DNA from: Chthonomonadales bacterium
GTDB taxonomy: Bacteria; Armatimonadota; Chthonomonadetes; Chthonomonadales; CAJBBX01
Assembly (NCBI GenBank): GCA_027459625.1
Contig: DAIDHP010000026.1
Coordinates: 1 to 55,538, forward strand
Length of the DNA stretch: 55,538 bases
Direction: 5' to 3'
A program made the translations under genes and the position numbers. This document shows, piece by piece, positions 28,018 to 36,260 of this stretch; the stretch's first letter is position 1, and each line of letters begins with the position of its first letter. The notes below the pieces were generated by a model that was not told the DNA's origin, did not search any database, and saw only the letters and a program-made list of their open reading frames with translations.

Positions 28018-28472
28018 TTTACACCTCCGTAAGGCGCTTCTTTCCAATACCAAGACTGTCAAGCAATCGCTTGTGTTCCTCAATGGAGCGATAGTTGTCT
28101 GAAAATCGTAACTCTCTATGTGTTAGCGAAATTCAGAATATCATGTTATCGTTATGCTGATAGGTACTCCTATGCATCAAGCTGAGTGATTTTACCGCTA
28201 TTTGCCTATTCTAATTATCAATACCATTGCTTTTCGTTGGAAGTTTCACTTCGTTTTGGTGCGCTTCCATCGGGTTTGACAGCGTATGTGCGTGGAAGTT
28301 CATCGTTTTTTGAGCAAGGACAACTCATGCGCGAAGGGTTGCAAGGCGCAGCCTCGATTTGAAAATATGGGGCTTAAACGGGGTGTAGCGGGTATACTCC
28401 TTATACGAATATTAAGACATCGATTTACTGCGGCGTTAGGCTGCTTCATACCTCCGAAAGGAACGCAAGCTT
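28018..28472. other. Divergent gene-free region between the secreted-protein gene and pdxS
   Basis: 455 bases with no credible gene. A 71-codon frame at 28286-28501 has no family likeness and overlaps pdxS. A run of three possible hairpins lies at 28328-28400. TTGACA near 28275 lacks a matching -10, and TATACT at 28393-28398 lacks a good -35, so the pdxS promoter is unclear. Confidence 0.45.
28328..28400 (+). promoter_or_regulatory. Possible structured leader upstream of pdxS
   Basis: Three successive hairpins can form: TGCGC with GCGCA (28328-28350), AGCCTC with GGGGCT (28350-28374) and GGGGTGTA with TATACTCC around a GCGGG loop (28380-28400, including G-U pairs), with TAAAC between the last two. 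The fold ends 72 bases before the pdxS start. It may be a cis-regulatory RNA, but TATACT inside the last stem could equally be a promoter -10. Confidence 0.25.
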
Positions 28473-29399
28473 TTGGAAATCGAGAATACAATGAGGCGTG
28501 AAATGATTGATTTAGAGGCTCGCAAATCCACATGGCGCACCAAGGTGGGTTTGGCTGAGATGTTGAAGGGCGGAGTGATCATGGATGTCGTCACTCCGGA
28601 ACACGCGAAGATCGCCGAGGATGCGGGCGCGGTGGCGGTTATGGCGTTGGAAAGAGTTCCGGCGGATATACGCGCTCACGGTGGCGTTGCGAGAATGTCC
28701 GATCCAAGGATGATAAAGGAGATCATGGCGGCGGTATCCATACCGGTGATGGCAAAGGCTCGTATCGGTCACATCGCTGAGGCTCAGGTTCTTGAGGCTC
28801 TTGGAGTGGATTTCGTGGATGAAAGCGAAGTTCTCACACCTGCGGATGAGCAATATCACATCAATAAGCATGCATTCAATGTGCCGTTTGTTTGCGGATG
28901 CAGAGACCTTGCAGAGGCGTTACGCCGCATTGGCGAAGGTGCAGCGATGATTCGCACCAAGGGAGAAGCGGGCACCGGCGATGTCGTGGAGGCTGTGAGG
29001 CATATGCGCGCCGTCATTGGCGGAATTCGCCGCCTTCAGGGGCTTGCCGAAGAGGAGCTTATGACCGCCGCAAAGGAGATGGGGACTCCTTACGAGTTGG
29101 TGCTTGAGGTTCATCAGACCGGTAAATTGCCCGTTCCTAACTTCTCCGCAGGCGGTATCGCCACTCCCGCGGATGCGGCTTTAATGCGACAGCTTGGCGC
29201 CGAGGCGCTCTTTGTCGGGTCGGGAATTTTCAAATCCTCCGATCCAATCGCACGTGCCAAGTCGATCGTTACGGCGTGCACCTATTTCGACCAGCCCGCC
29301 AAAATCGCCGAGGTGTCCGAGGGATTGGGGGAGCCAATGACTTCTATCGACTTGAGGCAATTGGATGAGAAGGAGTTGCTTGCCAGGAGAGGTTGGTAG
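28473..29399 (+). CDS. pdxS: Pyridoxal 5'-phosphate synthase, PdxS lyase subunit
   Basis: This 308-residue TIM-barrel enzyme makes PLP from ribose 5-phosphate, glyceraldehyde 3-phosphate and ammonia. The family core is unmistakable: [50 protein letters not shown] with a conserved Lys, and near the end [18 protein letters not shown]. The ammonia normally comes from PdxT, but no pdxT is adjacent or elsewhere in this window. Start is ambiguous between a TTG (AAAGGA ten bases upstream) and an ATG six codons later. Downstream 29400-29571 shows no gene or strong terminator. Confidence 0.95.
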   Translation: MEIENTMRREMIDLEARKSTWRTKVGLAEMLKGGVIMDVVTPEHAKIAEDAGAVAVMALERVPADIRAHGGVARMSDPRMIKEIMAAVSIPVMAKARIGHIAEAQVLEALGVDFVDESEVLTPADEQYHINKHAFNVPFVCGCRDLAEALRRIGEGAAMIRTKGEAGTGDVVEAVRHMRAVIGGIRRLQGLAEEELMTAAKEMGTPYELVLEVHQTGKLPVPNFSAGGIATPADAALMRQLGAEALFVGSGIFKSSDPIARAKSIVTACTYFDQPAKIAEVSEGLGEPMTSIDLRQLDEKELLARRGW

Positions 29400-29571
29400 C
29401 CTCATCCCTGGAGGCTTGGGGGATTTACCCCATGCGCTATTCATTTCAGCCGGCAAATGCAGGCTCTTATCGGAGGAAATGAAGGTTTTGCATAACAGCG
29501 GGAACGATTTTACCATCCCGTTGATATAACTATCATCGAACGTCACTACGCCATTAAGGAGAGGGATAGCC

Positions 29572-30294
29572 ATGCCAATTGTGACAATAAGCGTGGACTG
29601 CGAGTCCGCCGTATCGGGGAAATGCTACGCCAAGGAGTTGGTTCGTGTCGCCGAGGAATACACCGTACCGCTCACTTGGCTTATTTATGTGTCTGAAAAA
29701 GACCCCATGTCCAATGTCAATCTCTATCATACCGAATATTATCATCGAATTCCAGCTTGGCATGAGATCGGGTTACTGTTGGAGTTCCAAAACAGTGCGG
29801 GGTACATTGCTGATCCGGAGGAAAGAGCCAAGGTCATTCGGATGGGAAAGGATGTGCTGAAACAGTGCCATGTCAAACCCACTAGTTTCCGCGCGCATAA
29901 TTTCGATCTTCTACCGGATGACATCAAAGCGCTGGAGGATATCGGAATCCTCGTGGACGCTTCCGCATGCCCCGGCGCGGAGGACAAACACGCAGTGGCT
30001 TGGCCTGAGGGACCGGTTCAACCCTATCATCCCTCATACAAAAACCTGAGTGAAATTGGAGACTCCTCCATCATTATGGTTCCACTTGCCACATGCAAAG
30101 GCAAGGCCGGATATCTGGACATGGGATGGGAGAAACTTCAGCCGATTGTGGAGCACAATCTTGCGAAAAATAAGGTCACGCATCTCGCCCTTTCAGACAA
30201 CGTGGACAATGCGGAAACGCTGAAAAAAACGCTGGAATTCTGCAAGAGCAAAGGCGCCTCGTTTGTTAGCCTGACCTATTTGTATAATCGATAA
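29572..30294 (+). CDS. Polysaccharide deacetylase-like protein with an altered metal site
   Basis: The 240-residue product looks like a NodB/polysaccharide-deacetylase barrel. It starts VTISVDCE (motif 1, usually TFDD or SVDVE), has WHEIGLLLEF where the family has GHEIGLHTxTH, and FRAHNFDLLPDDIKALEDIG where it has FRAPxG. The second metal-binding His of motif 2 is missing, so it may be inactive or act on a different substrate. There is no signal peptide, so it is cytoplasmic. It lies 15 bases before ygfZ on the same strand and is probably co-transcribed. The ATG follows AAGGAGAGGG. Confidence 0.68.
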   Translation: MPIVTISVDCESAVSGKCYAKELVRVAEEYTVPLTWLIYVSEKDPMSNVNLYHTEYYHRIPAWHEIGLLLEFQNSAGYIADPEERAKVIRMGKDVLKQCHVKPTSFRAHNFDLLPDDIKALEDIGILVDASACPGAEDKHAVAWPEGPVQPYHPSYKNLSEIGDSSIIMVPLATCKGKAGYLDMGWEKLQPIVEHNLAKNKVTHLALSDNVDNAETLKKTLEFCKSKGASFVSLTYLYNR

Positions 30295-30309
30295 TCGACT
30301 TCTTGGAAG

Positions 30310-31293
30310 ATGAGTGGAGGGATGAGATTAAACAATTCCATTTCGGCGGAATATGAAGCCGTCAAAACTGGTTGCGCATGGATGGAGCGAAGGGACAGAG
30401 GCGTTCTCGTCGTTACTGGGGAGGATCGCCTCTCTTGGCTTCAATCACTATTAAGCAATGACATTCGTTCGTTGAACACCCCTTGTCAAGCGATCCCTGC
30501 GTTTCTATTGAATCCCTCCGGTCATATTTTAGCGGATATCAACGTTGTGTTGCGCATGGAGGAGGCGATTCTGGATATCCCGCGCATCGTCCTGGATCGC
30601 ACTCTTCAATATCTGAATCGATACATTATCGAGGAGCGCGTTCGGATAACCAATCTAACTGGCGACCTTTTTGTGTTCACTCTTTTAGGCGCCGCGATGT
30701 GTGAGAATATCGCCTCTCAATTCACTATGGGGAATTCATGCGTCGCGCCTTCGGATCGTACGGGATATGGCGAGTATGATATTTACATTCCAGCAGATCT
30801 GACGCAAAATTGCATTCAACTCATGGAGAAAGCCAATATTCGGCAAATCTCGGAGCAAACAGCGGATATTTTGCGAGTCGAAGCTGGTTTGCCGAAATAT
30901 GGGATGGATATGGATGAATCCACTCTCTCTCCGGAGTGCGACACGAGCAATCGGAGAATCTCCCTTACAAAGGGGTGTTACCCCGGACAGGAAGTGGTGG
31001 CGCGGATCGTTTCCAGGGGGCATGTGAACCGATCCCTTTGCGGCTTATTGATCGATTCCTCTTCAATCCCCGCCCCTCGCACGAAACTGTATTTCAAAGA
31101 AGGGGATTCCACGGCGGAAGCCGGATGGATAACGAGTGCGGTCTATTCACCGTCGATGGATTCGATTATCGCATTGGGATATATTCGCAGTGACTATTCC
31201 TCTGATGGGGTGCGTCTGGTTTCCTCCAATGAAGAGCCAAGCGTCGAAGCCACCGTCGCTCGTCTTCCATTTCTCGTCTCAAGTGCGCAATAA
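30310..31293 (+). CDS. ygfZ: YgfZ/GcvT-like folate-binding protein for Fe-S maintenance
   Basis: A 327-residue protein of the aminomethyltransferase fold. The YgfZ signature KGCYPGQEVVAR lies near residue 222, with RVEAGLPKYGMDMDE before it and GYIRSDY near the end. YgfZ proteins bind tetrahydrofolate and help build or repair Fe-S clusters in particular enzymes. Here it sits directly upstream of ilvD, which encodes an Fe-S dehydratase, and in the same region as complex I. Two ATGs four codons apart are possible starts; both have GGA-rich but poorly spaced ribosome sites. Confidence 0.85.
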   Translation: MSGGMRLNNSISAEYEAVKTGCAWMERRDRGVLVVTGEDRLSWLQSLLSNDIRSLNTPCQAIPAFLLNPSGHILADINVVLRMEEAILDIPRIVLDRTLQYLNRYIIEERVRITNLTGDLFVFTLLGAAMCENIASQFTMGNSCVAPSDRTGYGEYDIYIPADLTQNCIQLMEKANIRQISEQTADILRVEAGLPKYGMDMDESTLSPECDTSNRRISLTKGCYPGQEVVARIVSRGHVNRSLCGLLIDSSSIPAPRTKLYFKEGDSTAEAGWITSAVYSPSMDSIIALGYIRSDYSSDGVRLVSSNEEPSVEATVARLPFLVSSAQ

Positions 31294-31315
31294 GCGTTCA
31301 TACGCAATTCGAACC

Positions 31316-31324
31316 TGATATAAT
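31316..31324 (+). promoter_or_regulatory. Extended -10 promoter for ilvD
   Basis: TGATATAAT contains a perfect TATAAT (31319-31324) with a TGn extension. TTCATA sixteen bases upstream is a weak -35. The predicted start near 31331 leaves a 40-base leader holding only the AGGAGGT ribosome site. Confidence 0.5.
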
Positions 31325-31370
31325 TAAAGAGAATTGATGCAGTTCGACACTATCATAGGAGGTGGTTTTA

Positions 31371-33038
31371 ATGCGTTCCGATACCATTAAGAAGGGATAC
31401 GATCGCGCAGGGCACCGTGGATTGCTGAAAGCGACCGGAGTGACCGATGCGGATATGAATAAGCCGTTTATTGGCATAGCAAACTCTTACACGGATATCG
31501 TCCCCGGACATATCCATTTGAACAAGTTCGCCGAGGTGGTGAAAGCCGCCGTGAGAGAGGCGGGCGGAGTTCCATTTGAATTCAACACCATCGCGGTGGA
31601 CGATGGTATTGCCATGGGGCATCTGGGGATGCGCTATTCTTTGCCCAGCCGGGAGCTAATAGCGGACGCGGTGGAGACCATGGCGACGGCGCACTGCTTT
31701 GATGCTCTTATCTGCATTCCCAACTGCGATAAAATCACTCCCGGCATGCTTATGGCGGCGGTAAGGGTGAATATCCCAACTATTTTCATCAGTGGCGGTC
31801 CGATGCGGGCGGGCGTGCTGCCAGACGGTACGAAAACCGATCTCATCACCATATTCGAGGGAGTGGGCAAACTCCAGTCGGGCGAGATAACCCCCGAGCA
31901 ATTAAAAGCCTTGGAGGATATCTCCTGCCCGGGATGCGGCTCATGCTCAGGCATGTTCACAGCCAATTCCATGAACTGTCTTATGGAGGCTATCGGCTTG
32001 GCGCTTCCAGGAAATGGAACCACGCTTGCAGCCGATCCGGCGAGGAAGGAGTTGGCGCGTGCGGCTGCCCGTCAGATAATGGTTCTTCTTGAAAAGGATA
32101 TTAAGCCGTGCGACATCGTCACCTCCGATGCGATAGATAACGCTTTTGCACTGGATATGGCGATGGGCGGCTCCACGAACACCGTATTGCACACCTTCGC
32201 TTTGGCGAAGGAGGCGGGAATTGATTATCCGCTCGCTCGTTTGAACGAGGTGTCCGCTCGGGTGCCGTGTATATGCAAGGTGGCTCCATCGCGATCGGAT
32301 GTGCACATCGAGGATGTTCATGTTGCGGGGGGAGTGAGCGCCATTCTGAAAGAGATTTCAAGGAAGCCCGGAGTCTTGCACACGAATACTATTACAGTTA
32401 CAGGTGAAACCTTGGGAGAGAATGTAATGGATGCGAAAGCGCCGGACGGCAACGTCATCCGAACAGTGGAGGACCCCTTTACGACGGATGGAGGATTGGC
32501 GGTGCTGTTTGGCAATTTGGCGCCTGATGGCTCCATAGTCAAAGCTGCAGGGGTCGCACCGGAGTGTTTCACCTTCGAGGGGGAAGCCGTTGTGTATGAA
32601 TCGCAGGATGAATGTCTCGCCGCGTTGGACCGCCGAGAGGTGAAGCCGGGGCATGTGGTTGTGATTCGGTACGAAGGACCCAGAGGCGGTCCGGGCATGC
32701 CTGAGATGCTCTCCCCAACCTCCATGATCAAAGGACAGGGGCTTGGAACCAAGGTGGCTTTGATTACGGATGGTCGTTTCAGCGGGGGCACCGCAGGCAC
32801 CTGCATCGGGCATATCAGCCCCGAGGCGGCTGAAGGCGGACCCATCGCATTGGTGCATAACGGCGACCGCATTCTCATAGACATACCAAATCGCACTATT
32901 ACGCTGAAAGTTTCCGACGAGGAGTTGGAACGCCGTCGCAAGGAATGGGTTAAACCGGCGCTTAAAATAACCACTGGATGGCTGGGCAGATATAGCCGAA
33001 TGGTGACCAGTGCCAATAAAGGCGCGGTTCTCGAATAA
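31371..33038 (+). CDS. ilvD: Dihydroxy-acid dehydratase
   Basis: A 555-residue enzyme of valine, isoleucine and pantothenate synthesis that dehydrates 2,3-dihydroxy acids to 2-oxo acids. The Fe-S Cys residues lie in [13 protein letters not shown] and [28 protein letters not shown] and [18 protein letters not shown] are further signatures. At the position where I recall a third Cys in [2Fe-2S] enzymes (TPCN), this protein has VPGH, as in the oxygen-labile [4Fe-4S] kind. The ATG has a textbook AGGAGGT; an upstream in-frame GTG lies inside that site and is rejected. No other branched-chain gene is nearby. Confidence 0.95.
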   Translation: MRSDTIKKGYDRAGHRGLLKATGVTDADMNKPFIGIANSYTDIVPGHIHLNKFAEVVKAAVREAGGVPFEFNTIAVDDGIAMGHLGMRYSLPSRELIADAVETMATAHCFDALICIPNCDKITPGMLMAAVRVNIPTIFISGGPMRAGVLPDGTKTDLITIFEGVGKLQSGEITPEQLKALEDISCPGCGSCSGMFTANSMNCLMEAIGLALPGNGTTLAADPARKELARAAARQIMVLLEKDIKPCDIVTSDAIDNAFALDMAMGGSTNTVLHTFALAKEAGIDYPLARLNEVSARVPCICKVAPSRSDVHIEDVHVAGGVSAILKEISRKPGVLHTNTITVTGETLGENVMDAKAPDGNVIRTVEDPFTTDGGLAVLFGNLAPDGSIVKAAGVAPECFTFEGEAVVYESQDECLAALDRREVKPGHVVVIRYEGPRGGPGMPEMLSPTSMIKGQGLGTKVALITDGRFSGGTAGTCIGHISPEAAEGGPIALVHNGDRILIDIPNRTITLKVSDEELERRRKEWVKPALKITTGWLGRYSRMVTSANKGAVLE

Positions 33039-33114
33039 CTGCTTGTTGCGTGGGGATTTATAATTAACGATGAATCCCCTCGCTTTTAACATCACGGCTT
33101 AAGAGGAGGTTGGA

Positions 33115-35517
33115 ATGCGCTTACAGTTGTCAGATGATCCATATGAAAAAGGACCTGAACCCAACTGGGGGAAAAGAGGGGTATGGAGAGCGCAATGGGT
33201 GGCTCACCCGAATCTTCCCGAAACGCCTTTCGTGACGGCATATCGATTGAAGTTCCATCTGCCTCAAGACGAAACGATTCGTTTTCACGTTACCGCTGAC
33301 GAGCGTTACCTGCTTTTTCTGGATGGCGATCAAATCGGACGCGGAAGCGAACGCGGCGATGCGCTTCACTGGTTTTACGAAACCTGTGAAGTACCACTGA
33401 AAGCGGGGGATCATCTCATGCTCGCCAAGGTTTGGTCCTTGGGGGAAGGAGCCGCTTTCGCCCAGATGTCTCTTTTCCCCGGTTTTCTTCTTTCCCCTCA
33501 GGAGGAGCGATTCTTCCCGCTTTTAGCCACCGGCGAGGCTCCTTGGGAGGCGATTCTTCTTTCCGGGTATGAATTCATCGACCCTATTTCAGCATGGGGA
33601 ACGGGAAAGAACCTGTTTCTTCGCGGTGAAGCCATGAATTGGGAGGCGGAAAAAGGGTTAGGAGAAGGATGGCTGCCCGTGAAACTTTTGGATCATGGGG
33701 CGAACGCCAAAACACGGAATGAAACCGCCCCCACCCACATGTTGCTGCCCGGAATCCTGCCTTCAATGTTGGAAAGGGAGACCCTTACAGGCGCAATACG
33801 CCATGTTTCAACACTGGAATCGTTGGAAACGCATGCCATACCCGTCCGCTCATCGGATAACATCGCCATAGAAGCGGAAGCCTGGGGAAATCTGATCAAA
33901 GGGAACTCTCCTCTTGTTATTCCCCCTCACACCAAACGCCGAGTGATCTGGGATCTTCAAAACTATTACTGCGCCTACCCCGATATCGTCGTGTCGAGAG
34001 GCGCCGGCGCGGCTGTGCGAATTCACTGGCAGGAATCCCTTTATGAAAAGCATGGAGAGCCTCACAAGGGCGACAGGGATGAAATCGAAGGAAAGTATTT
34101 CCTCACCGTGTGGCACTATACGGATGGCGTGGGGGATACCTTTCATCCGGATGGAGGTGCAAATAGGCGCTTCACAACTCTGTGGTGGCAGGCGGGAAGG
34201 TATGTCGAGATATGCATTGAGACGAAATCCCAGGAGTTGTGCATCGAATCACTGAAGCTGAGGGAAACAAGATATCCCTTGGAATTAGAGAGCCGTTTCG
34301 ATTCCTCCGATCCCGAATTAGGCGATATCACTCCCATAGCGTTTCGCGCCCTGCAAATGTGCAGCCATGAAACCTACATGGATTGTCCCTTTTACGAACA
34401 ATTGATGTATGTGGGCGACACTCGCTTGGAGGCGTTGACCACCTATATGGTCACGCATGACAGTCGTCTTCCTTGCAAGGCTTTGCAGATGTTTGATGCG
34501 TCCCGTTTACTCTCAGGGCTCACGCAATCCAGATATCCCTCCCGGGTTCGACAAATCATTCCGCCGTTTTCGCTTTGGTGGGTGGCGATGGTTAGGGACT
34601 ATCTCCTATATCGAGGCGAACCGGATTTTATCGCCACGCTGATGCCAGGCGTGCGAGGAGTGATGGACTATTTTCTCTCACTGAGAAATTCCGAGGGTTT
34701 GGTGACGGCTCCGAACGGATGGAACTACATGGATTGGGCTCCAGAGTGGAACTCCGGTGTGCCGCCGGACGGACTTGACGGGGTAAGCGGAGTGATCAAT
34801 TGGCAGTTCGCGTATGTTTTACGAATGGTTTCCGAATTGGAGGGTTGGTTTGGCGAAGGGGAGTTACAGCAACGCTCCGATCGTTTATCCAAAGAGGTTG
34901 CCTCCGCCATTCACGCGGCTTTTTGGGATGAGAGTAGTGGGATGTACGCGGATGATCAGGGGAAAAAGCATTACTCCGAGCATGCCCAGTGCCTCGCAAT
35001 TTTGAGTGGTTTACCGAAAGCTAAAACATTGGAAAGAGTGACGCTAGGTCTTCTTTCGGCGCAGGATTTAACGCGAACCACCATTTATTTCAGCCACTAC
35101 CTCCTCGAAACGTTTTACGCCATTAATCGACCGGATAGGCTGCTCAATCGGTTGGATCAATGGAAGGCGTTGAAGAAATTCGGTTTGAAAACCACCATTG
35201 AACATCCCGAACCATCTCGTTCGGATTGTCATGCCTGGGGGGCGCACCCGATATTCCATTTCCACAGTTCGTTGCTCGGAATTCGTCCGGAATCCCCCGG
35301 ATTTGCAAGAGTCCGCATCGCCCCGCAAATGGGCTCCCTTGAGTGGATGAGCGGCTCGATTCCTCACCCCAAAGGGGAGATCCTTGTGGATTTACGTAAG
35401 CAAGGGTTTGAATTGAATGCGAATATCTCCCTGCCAAAAGAGGTCTCGGGGGTTTTCATATATAACGGGAAGAAGTATGATCTATCGGATGGACTTACAA
35501 AGTTGTGTGTAAAATAG
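33115..35517 (+). CDS. Alpha-L-rhamnosidase-like glycoside hydrolase (GH78 type)
   Basis: An 800-residue protein with N-terminal beta domains (about 1-370, including a WHYTDG and FTTLWWQAGRY region) and an (alpha/alpha)6-barrel from about 390. The barrel holds ETYMDCPFYEQLMYVGDTRL, which corresponds to the GH78 segment DCPxRDERxGWTGD with its general acid. WNYMDWAPEW is the other typical active-site stretch, and a C-terminal beta domain follows (FHSSLLGIRPESPGFARV). No signal peptide is present, so it probably acts inside the cell on imported rhamnosides or similar sugars. AGAGGAGG precedes the ATG. A TATAAT at 33059 may be its own promoter. Confidence 0.8.
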   Translation: MRLQLSDDPYEKGPEPNWGKRGVWRAQWVAHPNLPETPFVTAYRLKFHLPQDETIRFHVTADERYLLFLDGDQIGRGSERGDALHWFYETCEVPLKAGDHLMLAKVWSLGEGAAFAQMSLFPGFLLSPQEERFFPLLATGEAPWEAILLSGYEFIDPISAWGTGKNLFLRGEAMNWEAEKGLGEGWLPVKLLDHGANAKTRNETAPTHMLLPGILPSMLERETLTGAIRHVSTLESLETHAIPVRSSDNIAIEAEAWGNLIKGNSPLVIPPHTKRRVIWDLQNYYCAYPDIVVSRGAGAAVRIHWQESLYEKHGEPHKGDRDEIEGKYFLTVWHYTDGVGDTFHPDGGANRRFTTLWWQAGRYVEICIETKSQELCIESLKLRETRYPLELESRFDSSDPELGDITPIAFRALQMCSHETYMDCPFYEQLMYVGDTRLEALTTYMVTHDSRLPCKALQMFDASRLLSGLTQSRYPSRVRQIIPPFSLWWVAMVRDYLLYRGEPDFIATLMPGVRGVMDYFLSLRNSEGLVTAPNGWNYMDWAPEWNSGVPPDGLDGVSGVINWQFAYVLRMVSELEGWFGEGELQQRSDRLSKEVASAIHAAFWDESSGMYADDQGKKHYSEHAQCLAILSGLPKAKTLERVTLGLLSAQDLTRTTIYFSHYLLETFYAINRPDRLLNRLDQWKALKKFGLKTTIEHPEPSRSDCHAWGAHPIFHFHSSLLGIRPESPGFARVRIAPQMGSLEWMSGSIPHPKGEILVDLRKQGFELNANISLPKEVSGVFIYNGKKYDLSDGLTKLCVK

Positions 35518-35597
35518 ATTTCGTTTGGGGATACGGTTAGGAAATTGGCGTCATTCCAGTGATGCGAAAACTGGTTTCACATAAAAGGAGATGAAAA

Positions 35598-36209
35598 ATG
35601 GAGACGAAGTTTTACACGCTGCCTGAACTCCCATACTCTTATGAGGCGCTTGCACCGTTTCTTACGGAGAACCAATTACGCTTACACCATGACAAGCATC
35701 ATACCGCTTATGTCAATGGCGCGAACGCAATCCTTCAAAGGATGGATAAAGCCAACAATGAGAACACCGACCTTGATATGAAGGCCACTCTGAAGGAACT
35801 CTCCTTTAACATTGCGGGGCATCTGTTGCATTCGCTGTTCTGGGAGAACCTTTCACCAACCGGGGAGGCTGGCGCTCCGGAGGGGGTGATCGCAAGAGCG
35901 ATAGATGAGGAGTTCGGTTCGTTCGAGAGGTTCAAAAAACTTTTCACTCAGACCGCTGTTAGCGCTGAGGGGTCCGGATGGGCGGCATTGACGTTTTGCA
36001 AAGCCACCAAGCGCCCCCTGATCATGCAGGTTGAAAAGCACAACGTCAATGTATATCCGATGTTCCGAATATTGATGCTGTTGGATGTATGGGAGCACGC
36101 CTATTATGTCGATTCTCGAAATGAGCGCGCCAAATACGTGGAAGCTTTCTGGAGCAATGTGAACTGGCGGGAGGTGAACCGACGACTTGAGGAGACCCTC
36201 GTAAATTGA
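35598..36209 (+). CDS. Superoxide dismutase, Fe/Mn family
   Basis: A 203-residue enzyme that turns superoxide into oxygen and hydrogen peroxide. Metal ligands are a His in LRLHHDKHH, a His in GHLLHSLFWENL, and Asp and His in LLDVWEHAYYVD. No signal peptide is seen, so it is cytoplasmic. Iron versus manganese cannot be assigned securely. AAAGGAG lies upstream of the ATG. It converges with the nitric oxide reductase gene, with a shared terminator between them. Confidence 0.94.
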   Translation: METKFYTLPELPYSYEALAPFLTENQLRLHHDKHHTAYVNGANAILQRMDKANNENTDLDMKATLKELSFNIAGHLLHSLFWENLSPTGEAGAPEGVIARAIDEEFGSFERFKKLFTQTAVSAEGSGWAALTFCKATKRPLIMQVEKHNVNVYPMFRILMLLDVWEHAYYVDSRNERAKYVEAFWSNVNWREVNRRLEETLVN

Positions 36210-36217
36210 TTGAAAAC

Positions 36218-36254
36218 ATCGGACGGATCTTACAAGGAGCGAGATCCGTCCGAT
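36218..36254. terminator. Bidirectional terminator between sod and the nitric oxide reductase gene
   Basis: ATCGGACGGATCT (36218-36230), 11-base loop, AGATCCGTCCGAT (36242-36254): a perfect 13-bp stem. On the minus strand it is followed by GTTTTC, which gives a short U-run for the reductase transcript. Confidence 0.8.
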
Positions 36255-36260
36255 TAGCTG

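Noticed and set aside
28328-28400. GEMM-type c-di-GMP riboswitch
   Set aside because: Only the GGC-TAAAC joint and a following hairpin resemble the class; the GCAAAGCC core and tetraloop arrangement are not present, so it is kept only as a possible structured leader.
28286-28501. 71-codon frame before pdxS
   Set aside because: It overlaps pdxS, has no family likeness, and its sequence is better read as gene-free leader.
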